From Schizochytrium sp. TIO01 (taxonomy: Eukaryota; Sar; Bigyra; Thraustochytrida; Thraustochytriidae): a stretch of 64,000 nucleotides of DNA. The stretch covers positions 447,148 to 511,147 of the forward strand of contig SMSO01000014.1 in NCBI GenBank assembly GCA_004764695.1, read 5' to 3'. A program made the translations under genes and the position numbers. The notes beneath the pieces were generated by a model. The model was not told where the DNA came from. It saw only the letters and a list, made by a program, of their open reading frames with translations, and did no database searches. Positions 52,057 to 61,700 of this stretch are shown piece by piece (position 1 is the first letter of the stretch; every line of letters starts with the position of its first letter).

Positions 52057-52498
52057 GTCAATGTTGTTAACAAACTTTAAGTAATAATACAAAGGCTTCT
52101 GGCTCAAAGCCACTCTTTTCTCCTTTTAAAAACTCTGATGATCGAAAGTTTCTTCATTAAGCAGCTGACTTCATGCAGTCTAAGTAAATTGTCCCTTGGT
52201 TACTTCACATTTCTTGCTTGACACAAGGATTTTGAAAGCATGTCGCTCGGACAATATATTTTCAAGTAACCATGTCTCGCAAGAGAAGAGCCTATTTGGA
52301 TTGAAAGTTGAATTGAAGAATTATTACTCTTAACTTTGGACATTCCTCTGTTTTGGAAAGAGATGACATTCTTTGTACATCACCATTGGTTCAAATCCTC
52401 GTATAAAAAGAACTGATTGCGACGCTATGATATCAGATATCATACTTTTGTTCATCAACGCTGGTCTCGCGCATGTGTATATTTTTCACCTTTTGTGC
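52057..52498. other. Convergent 3' intergenic region
   Basis: 440 bases between two convergent stop codons, AT-rich, expected to hold both 3' UTRs. Nothing else recognised. Confidence 0.5.
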
Positions 52499-53767
52499 CT
52501 AAGTTGCAGCATCTAGCTGATGGAGTAGTTTCGAAAGAACCGCCCGGGTTCCATCATAGCGGGTGGCAAATATGTTCTCATTGACAGAGTCAAGAACCAA
52601 AACTTGTTCACTGGCTTCTGCATTTTCACTATCATCAGGCATTTGCATGAAACCCAGAGTCTCAAGTACTCGCACTGGTGCACCTGACGCAAAGGTCACA
52701 AACATGTTCTTAATAGCAGGGTTATTGAGCCGCAGCTTGCGGAACTTCATCTCATCTGGGTTATTCTTCACATTATCCATAACTTTGATGAGGTTTTTCA
52801 GGGTTTTGAGGCTTCCTGTGCGGTCTAGGACTGCCGCACTCTCGAGCTCGCCCATCGCATCGGTTAGAGAAAGGACGGCTTCCTCACTCGATGACATGGA
52901 CGCAATGGGGGCTGGCTCGGGAGGTGAAATATCATTATCGCCTGAAGCATTATCGGTGGACGCTAGCAACGCATCTCGTAATGTAACTGCAGCCTCGTAC
53001 TTATGCATTAGCTCAGGGTCAACGTCTTCGCTATCAATAACTCCTGAGGAGACTGCACGATTGGCTGCCTCGATCGCAGAATTTAGTTTGCTCAAATTAG
53101 CCATTTCAGCAGCATTGTCAAGGTCCACACTAAGCTGCTGCATCATCTCTACAATAGCTGCCGCTTGTTCATCAGCTTGAGTGTGAGGCACTCTCGCTCT
53201 GTCGGATGCCGCTGACGAAGAGGAGGAAGATGAAGTTATGTGTTGTACCCCATCCTCGGGAGCCTCCATCCCAACGAGATTTATGGCAGCACGGCCTGCA
53301 GCTGCACTGTGCGAGGATGATTCATACGGATTGAAGCCGCTTTGCTCTAATGCACGTGCATGTTTTTCATACTGAGCGCTAATTTTGCCATCTTTATCGA
53401 GATCTTTAAGGCTTTCCTTTTCAGAATTCGCTGCGGTACCACCTCCTACGCTCTCGCCGTCCGTAAGTGTAGAGCTATCCCGCATCTGTTGATTTTCCTG
53501 AGCTCGCTTCTGACGTTGACGATTCAGTCTTTCATCCCATTCACGATTCCGCCGCGCAGCTGCTTCTTCTTGGCGAGCACGTTGCGCAGCGAGTTCTTCA
53601 GTAGACTTTGCCTTAGGCGCAGAAGCCTTTGTCTTGCCAAACCCTAGACCGCTTCTGCCGGTTTTCCCCGTTTTAGTACTTGGAGCTCTTGCTTGCGACG
53701 CTGGAGGTGGCCCATTCGAATCCCTGAGTGAATGGCCTTCACCTTGGAAAGATTTGTTGGTGTTTCC
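52499..53767 (-). CDS. PUB-domain protein, 5' exons uncertain
   Basis: The 3' exon is open from about 53840 to the stop at 52499, and its end is clear. The last 110 residues form a PUB domain: SLKTLKNLIKVMDNVKNNPD, then KFRKLRLNNPAIKNMF and RVLETLGFMQMPD. PUB domains of PNGase, UBXN6 and RNF31 bind the C-terminus of the p97/VCP (Cdc48) ATPase, linking ubiquitin handling to degradation. Upstream lie a Ser/Ala/Asp-rich helical region (QADEQAAAIVEMMQQLSVDL) and a very basic helix (REWDERLNRQRQKRAQENQQ). The latter precedes the first ATG in frame (53485), so the true start is further upstream and spliced. Candidate acceptors are AACAG at 53767 or CCAAG nearer 53740. With 53767 the exon is 423 codons including the stop. 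Confidence 0.65.
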   Translation of the reverse strand, partial: GNTNKSFQGEGHSLRDSNGPPPASQARAPSTKTGKTGRSGLGFGKTKASAPKAKSTEELAAQRARQEEAAARRNREWDERLNRQRQKRAQENQQMRDSSTLTDGESVGGGTAANSEKESLKDLDKDGKISAQYEKHARALEQSGFNPYESSSHSAAAGRAAINLVGMEAPEDGVQHITSSSSSSSAASDRARVPHTQADEQAAAIVEMMQQLSVDLDNAAEMANLSKLNSAIEAANRAVSSGVIDSEDVDPELMHKYEAAVTLRDALLASTDNASGDNDISPPEPAPIASMSSSEEAVLSLTDAMGELESAAVLDRTGSLKTLKNLIKVMDNVKNNPDEMKFRKLRLNNPAIKNMFVTFASGAPVRVLETLGFMQMPDDSENAEASEQVLVLDSVNENIFATRYDGTRAVLSKLLHQLDAAT

Positions 53768-54124
53768 CTGTTGAAGTAGATATGTGCACGCAAGAAGTCG
53801 ATTGCAAAATATGAAAACATAACCTCCAAAGATGCAGGGTTAAAACGAATGGGTGGAATGGCGAGAAACAGTGTCATGAGTGTCACAGGAGAAGACGACG
53901 ACAGAGTTGCGATATATAGTTCACGTGGAGTGTGGTCATCGTGAGTCCATCTTGATAACTATTGTTCAGCTATCCTTTCTTCTTCATACGGGCAGAAGTT
54001 AGGAAGACAAACTTTGTGAAGGGTCTTGGTCCTTCTCGCGCATACTAACTTACCATCGTCCCAGAACTGAGCGCTCTTCAGAATAAATCGCCTGCGAATG
54101 ATCTTTTCGAGTCTGTCTTCTTCA
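53644..54124 (-). other. Second coding-like frame upstream of the PUB gene
   Basis: Read on the minus strand from 54124, one frame is protein-like throughout: DRLEKIIRRRFILKSAQFW, then after a donor-like GTAAGT at 54053, EEERIAEQ, a single TAG at 53959-53961, then LYIATLSSSS and IPPIRFNPASLEVMF, FSYFAIDFLRAHIYFN and HLQRRKQELQ, ending at a TAG at 53644. It overlaps the N-terminal part of the PUB-gene frame between 53650 and 53770 in a different phase. Parts are probably exons of the PUB gene or of a separate gene. I could not find one splice pattern that uses both frames. Confidence 0.35.
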
Positions 54125-55719
54125 TTACATTATGCTGCGTAACAATGCTGGTGTTCCTAAGCCTTTTAGCTAGAGAGACACTTACCTACGCCTCCATTTT
54201 CTCTTTCCTATTCTTTTAGTAGTATGTGCGATAGGTATTCCTAGCTTACTAGTACTGTTCTTCTATTTCGCGCTTATTGTGCTGGAACTCCTCAGCATAC
54301 CTTGAAAGTTGGTTTGCATCGTACTTGTATAGTGGACATTTCTTGAAACCAATTTAACTATGTTTTTTGTAGTCTGGAGGACATCACTTGTTAAGTCTGA
54401 CTTCAAGATGATAGAAGTAGTTGAATTAGGTCTTGTTACCCTTGGCAAAGATACTCCTATGAGCGAACCTTGAGTACGTAAGTTCTAGTATTTTGACAAG
54501 AGTAGCATCTGATGCAGCTCAATGGCAGGATTTTCTTGTCAGTGTTATAGTGAAGGGTTTACATGACTTGTACGTAAATGCATACCAGAGCCCAAAGGCA
54601 GGGGTGCCAAGCAATAACTCTTTAGTTAGTGCCAACATGTTAAGATTTCAGCTGCACGCTTCCATGTAAATGGAATAAGACAGTCCAAACTCCACTTTGC
54701 CAGATACGCCTACAGCTGCTTTTAAGGTTGAAAGGCTAAGAGCAAGACTTGCGTATTTCGATTTTCGGACTTGATTTAAACGAGGCTAATACTTCTTGTG
54801 TTGTTATGGAAACATCGAATACTGGTGTTGCAATCGGGGTTGTACTTGGGATTTTACTGGTGAATGCAGGTGCCTATCTGTACTGAGGGAGCAACATCAA
54901 GTCGCAAGCAAATGGTTTACCAACGCGAAATATTTCCACGATGCACATTGGAGACGCGACGGGGGCTCCCAATTTGCAGGACAGTAGAAATCCTATTGCA
55001 AAAGATACGGCTGAGGACAAGGTATAAATCGTCAATATGTGTTTGTTGCGTGTGCTAAGTACACAATCCTTCAGTTGAATTGGAGAAGATGACGAAGGAA
55101 TCCTTCGTTTCAGCATTTTAACTACTTTGGCCTCATATTTGAAGTCAAGCTGCTTTGAAAAATGCTGTTCATGTTTGCTTGGCTGTAACTTGTCAAAATC
55201 TACTCATCTTCCTTGGAGTGTCAAGCGAGCTCTGCTGCGAATCATATCATCGTAGAAGAAAGCATTTCTCAGATTATGAAGTTATGTCTTACCTGGGCAG
55301 CCCATGGTCTTGTGTCGAATTTGTCAGTGTTGCTTCTACGAAGCGCAGCCATTTGTAACGGGTGTTACATGGAATACTTTTGTAATCTCAAAAGAAAAAG
55401 TTAATTTAGTTACTAGGTACTTCTAGGCCACCAGTAAACTTTAAAAAAAAATGTCTCAAATCATCATTGTCAATTTTAGAAATAATGTTGCATGCAGCCA
55501 CAGTGTCCAAATCAAGCATGTCAGCTCAAATTTGTTCGAGTGGATTAGTCTTCCAGACCGTAGAACAATCGAGCTTGATCTCAATTTTCAAGAATCGTAT
55601 CGCAGTGGTAAGTTTGAAAAGCAACATCTTTTGTTCGACTTTCCGAATAAAAGATAGAAAAGAAAAAAGAGATCCAAGCCGCAAATTCAAAATCGATCGC
55701 CTCTGGCACCCTTCACGGC
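53768..55719. other. Mostly intergenic upstream of SZT2
   Basis: Apart from the coding-like frame to 54124 and the short membrane ORF at 54806, I see no gene, RNA gene or repeat family. An ACGAAGG/CCTTCGT inverted repeat with a three-base loop lies at 55094-55110. The last 300 bases should hold the SZT2 promoter. Confidence 0.45.
54806..55027 (+). other. Small single-pass membrane ORF with in-frame TGA
   Basis: ATG at 54806 opens 26 codons, METSNTGVAIGVVLGILLVN followed by AGAYLY, nearly all one membrane helix, ending TGA at 54884. The same frame continues for 46 more codons with a hydrophilic tail (GSNIKSQANGLPTRN, later NPIAKDTAEDKV) to TAA at 55027. If TGA were read as Sec or Trp, this would be a 73-residue type of small tail-bearing membrane protein. 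A chance extension of this length is not rare (roughly one in ten), so the evidence is weak. A 26-residue micropeptide, a first exon or a pseudogene are equally possible. Confidence 0.3.
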
Positions 55720-58700
55720 ATGATGATGCGTAGCGGCGTTGCTAACGCTTCCCGCGACGCTCGCCGCCGTCGACGTCGTCCACCCGATGGACCTCCTTCT
55801 CCTCCTTCATCTTCTTCAGCTTCCGTTGCTCCCTCGGCTCCTCTTTCCTCTTCCTCTTCAAATCCCGCTTTACCATCTTCATCCGGAACTATCCCCGCCA
55901 CTTTCTATGCAGGCAGCGCCGGCGTCACTTCTCGCGACACCTCTGGTGCTCCTGGTCTATCATCATCGTCAGCCCGTGGCTTTGCGGACTCTGATCGCGA
56001 TGTAGAGAACCGTAGCGAGAGTCCCATTGTTGCCTTGGACCGCCATGGCGTCAACATGAGCGACGCTGCTTCGATTGCGTCCTCGAGTACCTTCGTTTCG
56101 TCATCTACATCCGGACGTAAAGGACGGAAGGCTGCCACTTTGTCCTCCTCGGGCCCTGTTTTTGCAAAGGAGGTGCTGGTGATGGTGGATTCTTTCGAGG
56201 CAAGCGAGGCTGCCTGCAGAGCTCTCGTGCAGATCAGATACCTTAATGAGCCGTGCACTGCTGTGGATCAGGAGAAGAACATGCGACTTCTTTCCGTTAC
56301 ACTCGCCGATGGTACTGTCATGCATCACATCGCCTCCAGAACCGCCGTTCCTATCATCGTCAAGTCCACGCGCTTCTGCTTCGTGTACAGAAGGTATCAT
56401 GTGGTCTTTGCCATTGATGCCACGAGTTCTATGTATACAGTGGCACTTCTTGGATCTTTGAGGAGACCAGAGCCAGTTTACGCTCTACCTGGAGCTCAAG
56501 TTGTGCCGATTCTCTCAGTTATGCTTCAGGCGCTTCTGCACCCAATTCCACTTATGACAAATGGAACTGTGCTACGGCCATGTATCAAGGTCTCGGTGGT
56601 TGTCAGATCCTCCATTAAAGAGGTCACGACAGGAAGCGCAACGCTCGTGTCAGCTGCTCTTCTGACAGCGGATTCCATTCCAGACATCATGGCTAAGACA
56701 AGACGCGGTTTGCAGATGCTTACGAGGCCAGTGATTGCGAATAGTCCAAATGGAAATGGCAATATTGCAATTAACGCTGGCATAGGAGGCAATATGGGAA
56801 ATGAGCCGAGACGACATTTACGAACGAGCTCGAGTACATCTTCGGTATCAATTTCATCAGGTGTGCAACCTACATCGAGGCCGCGTGTACATGGTTCACT
56901 GGATTCAGTGGATACAATGGAGTCCCTTGGCCCTGTGAGCTACAGAGATGCACTGGAGGCAGGCCCAGGAGGTTTCGAGAGTCCGATAGCGTCTGGATTC
57001 TCCAGAAGACATGGCATAGACCGTATGCACGCCATGCCATCGTTATCTCTCACGAATGCATCCTCATCGCATGCGAACCTTGAGTCAAAACGGGATCCAT
57101 TCGATGTATCGGACGATGAGTATGACGATGGTGAGCCTCCGAAACAGGTTTCGCTCCTTGAATTCTTAGCTGACGCAATTGCTGCAGTCCAACTCCTTGA
57201 ACCAACTGCATGTCCGTGCGTTGTAGTTGTTTCTGATGGTGCCCTTCCTTCACGACAAACTCTTCACGACGAGTCGTGCAATCCGGGCCTCGCAGAGTTA
57301 CGGCGACTGGACATTCCAGTACATTTCTCTCTCATTACGTCTGTGGAACGCATAAGCTCTGCTTTTGGTACGTTGCCAGACCTGTCAGAACTTCACTTTG
57401 TGGCAGCTCAGGCAGGTGGTGTCTGCTTAGATATGAATTTCCTCCGCTGTATCCGGGAAGAATTGGCAAATCAGCAACAAGCAGATCCGAGTGTACCCTA
57501 ACCCTCCATCCCGTGCTGCTCGGCGCGAACTTCGACGTTTGCGGCGAAAGACGAAAAGCCGCTCTGCATCCGGAATGAATGTGGTCTTTTCAGAAGGAGT
57601 TGCAGAAGAACTCTCTGTAAGTTCTGCACAAAAACTTCTTTCTACTGTCAACACTGGAAAATTTGTTGTGGCATTACTTTGTCGCTTTAATCAACTTGAT
57701 GATACCCAAACTGTCTCTCAAAGTGGAGCTTCCGGACCACGCACTGCCGCATCAGCTGCTTCCTCTCGTACCCATGGGCCTAACCCAATGACAAGTACTG
57801 CAAGCTCTTCTGGTCTTGGCCGTCGTCGCTTTTCCTTTTCTGCCAATTCTGTCAGCTCTGGACTCGGAAGGCCAACAGCGACCCATCGTGTACCCTTGCA
57901 ACACTCACAGACCCAGACAGTGCGTGGAGCAGAAGGACTTATGAGCTTATTTGATCATGATTTACCAAGTCCTGTCCTAGACCGCAATCAACAAGCGATA
58001 CATAGTGCCGGTGCAATGACAGTCAACCCTATGCTGGCGTCTTCATCGAATGGAGCAACTTCGACGAGCGATTACAACGATAAACCTGCAGCTTCGCGCT
58101 TGGTACACCAGGTATCAAGCTCAGCTAGCACGCCACCACCCGAACCTGTGCCTCTAGGTAAAGGCCCTTTCAAGGATAGCGCAGCCTTGAGGGCGCAGAC
58201 TGACTCCCCTGAAACTATTGCTGCTAGTACGGACGGACACCAATCCACTGTCACTGCAGATTCTAATCAAATTGGAGCACATACAAGTAGTTTAGGACCA
58301 AGTGGTGTGCTGGGGCCCACTTTGGGCGAGCAGCGCCGGGACTCCTCTATCATGAATGTAACATTGGTTCCATTTTTTTCCAGTGAAACTTTCCAACCGG
58401 CTTTGGAGCCTCGCTCGCAACGGCTTCAAACGTCACGCGCACTCAAAGCAATCGCTCATCCTTTCCCTTGGGTTGGTAAACCACCCGCATCTCCAGTCAT
58501 TGTTCGTGAGATATTGGAGTACCGCATGACCGGTTTGCGACCTACAGAAGTATTCTCTTGTAGGTTGAAGGATGGCTTCCTCATTAAACAAGCTATTTAC
58601 GACAATCATGTGCTCTGCGTTCGTTTTGCTCTCAACTACACGCCTCATATTACGATAATTTACATTCTCAAGGTTGCGCGGGGTATGGACAACAGCCATC

Positions 58701-61700
58701 GTGTTGCTGTTGTCAATCTACGATTAGTTGCAAGCGATTGCTTTCACAAACGCTTTTCCGAATTGCGCAACCGCTTAGAAGGCGCCCTTACTGAAGTAGA
58801 TCGCCAATATGCATCTGATTCACTCGAGCTTCGCCTACATCACTTTGTGAACTCATTGATTGAAGGAGATCGGGCCCTTGTATATATTGCTGCATCTCTT
58901 CGGGACCCTAAGCAGGGCTCCCGGGCGCTTCTAGAGTCTTTCGCGCTTGAGCCGTTGAGCCGTTGGCATCGCTGGTTTCATGTCAACTCCTTTGACATCC
59001 TTCTCACCCCACCCTGTGTTATGTCCTATATTGTTGAAAATGTATTGATGAAATGGGCGACGTTTATTATTCGTTCTCCTTCACAAGAGGGCGGAATTGT
59101 GCATATGTCTAAGATAGTTCCTCCCGATTCTTTATCACCCGAAGGTATGCAGCAGAATGGACATGTGGAAAAGCTAGCCCCGACTGCGCAGCCTTATGTC
59201 ATTTTGTGTAGATTTGTACCTCTATCTGACTTTCTTGCCTCGGTGCATGTGGCGTTTCCCATGGCGACGTCTTGGCAACTTCGACAAGACCTTTTAGCAG
59301 AGCTCGTCCGATCATTCGATCAGGCCATGCCTGGGCATATTCGGCACTCGCGACAGGGTCATCGTTCCTTTGCTGAACTTTGCCGTGTTGCAGTCCCACC
59401 TGTTCCAACGCAATCAGCTCAGCGTGGTCTTATTCTCAGTACCACACGCATGCTTCTATCTAATTTTCTACTCATTCAGCCTCGGGCTTGGCCTGTACCA
59501 AACTTAGCTACCACTCACCACGTAGCACGAGCATTGTTTCGGGCACGCATGCGAGAGGGTTTTGCTGTCACTTCATGTTCCTTTCCTTTGTCACGTTCAG
59601 AAAAGGGTCAGTTGGATATAACCCACGATACTGCTTCAGCCTCGCTTGAACAAAATGGTTATGTGAGCTTTTGCAAATCTATTCCTGTGTTTGATCCTCA
59701 GGAATCGCGAGGAGTCAGGGAAACCTGCCTGCTGCAATATCGTATCCTCTTCAACAGCGGCTTCCAGATTCGAACTGAGGTGATTCTGGAGAACACGAAT
59801 GTGATGTTTAAACCTCAAGATGGCCCAGTTATGCATGCTGAAGAACTTCAACTTAGTTTGCGTGACCACTTTGATCAGGTTGATTCCTTTTTTGTTTCTA
59901 CCTCAATTGCGTTCGTAGCTATTAAAGAGTGCACTTCTGCGGATATCCCCACATTCCAAGGCAAGCTTTTAGCTAAAACAGAAAGTGGGTCAAACGAGAA
60001 TCCACAGAATCTACACGATGTTGATATATGGAATCTTCAATGCGTTGAAGTTCAGGACGGCGTGCAATCACTACTGCAATTTTCTCCGCCGTCAATAGAG
60101 TCCTTTGAGGTTTTTCGTGCTAAAAATAGGACAATTGCTAATGAGGAGTATTTTAACCTGATGGTTGCATCCCTTGCTGCTATCTCTGACGTGAGACTGT
60201 TGGATGCAGCACACATTCAAGATCGTAGCAACTTGTCGGGCCCGACTCAGAAGAACCTGTATTTTGCCAAGGTTCTCAGTCCTGAGCGCATTTTGGTTGT
60301 ATCAGTACCAGCGTTGATGTCTCAGGCGTTTGAAAAGGGACCAACACCTGCCGAGGTGGCGAGAAACCCCATTTATGCGCACCAGTCCCCTCGCTCTCAT
60401 TCGCCAACAGAAGCAAAGGAGGACGATGGGTGGGAGAAACGCGCCTTTGAAATGTCCTTTTATGAGGTTAATTACCGCAATCTTTTCTACCCTGGTGAGC
60501 TCGTTCGCGAGGAACTTAAAACTAACCTCAACTATCGGGCTCCTGTAAAAGGCTCCAGCGTCGATCTAGGAATTGAAGAAGTTGCATCCTCTGCTCTCGA
60601 CTCGGCAGAAGCGAAAAGTTTCCTTAAGCAAGTTCGTGAAGCTCACTTTTATAACATGGTTCTCACTATTCATCGTATATTTGGCGCTCGGGATATTACT
60701 GAAGAGGAACGACCTGAAGTTCTACACACTGGTGACATTGAGACGATTCTTCGCAAGTGTCGCTTTACTACGGGTTCTGTGAATGCTTCATTGTTACGCG
60801 CTATCCTTTCTGCAACCTTGCGACAAGTTGTACCAGTGCAAGCTTCCGACGTGATGCTCCCCGACGGCGCTCCACCGTCTCCAGAGCAAACCTTGAGCGA
60901 GGTAGATGCTCGTTTTGATTCTATTCTCAACGAGTTTTTTGAGCCCATTAGCAATACGTCATTTTACATTTTAGAGCCTGAGAAAGCTGCTATCCTTCTT
61001 GCATCTGATGACGTTGATCATGGAGAGGATGAAGATGAGGAAGAAAACCCTGATAGAGATGGTCGACAGCAAGCGCAGCAACAGCAAAACCACCAACAAC
61101 AACCACCTTTGCACCAACAAAATCAACAACAGAACCAGCAACGATCACGTGGCCTACGAGGGTTCTCATCAGAAGACGAAGGAGATCTACGAGGGTCATT
61201 GAAACCTAATACAGATAGTAGTAGTCGGGCATCAGAATCTGGCAGTGCACGCGACTTACCAAGTACTACTCTGCCAATCGCACAGGATCCTTCACTCATC
61301 CCTCCATTCTTTTTTAGGATCTGTTGTACATCTCAACCTCCCAAACCCTTGGCTTCGGCAAGTGAGCTCGATAGTGAACCCAAGAATATCATGGAGCAAG
61401 CTGATTCAGCCCCCACTGAATATACATTCGAGATCGAGAAGGGGCGTATTTGTGAAACTATCATGGCTACAAGCCGTTCATCTCTTGCGAGCAAGGTGCT
61501 CATAAATTTAATCTTTTGCACTTTGCCTCCACACCCGAAGCCTGTGCGCAGTGGCCAAGTAAACTCTCAGATTTATAGTCAAGATGCTCATATTGTTGCT
61601 GCGTCAGTTTGGAAGAATATTGCAGCAGAGCTTCAAAAGAAGGTCAAGAGTCGTGTACAAGCTATGGTATCTTCAGCTGTTCTTACATCCCTTCAACGTG

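Noticed and set aside
52385-52410. GGTTCAAATCC as a tRNA T-loop
   Set aside because: The flanks cannot form the T-stem and no cloverleaf could be drawn.
55090-55112. ACGAAGG/CCTTCGT hairpin as a SECIS element for the small TGA-containing ORF
   Set aside because: The stem is too short and the AA bulge and GA quartet positions of a SECIS core are missing.
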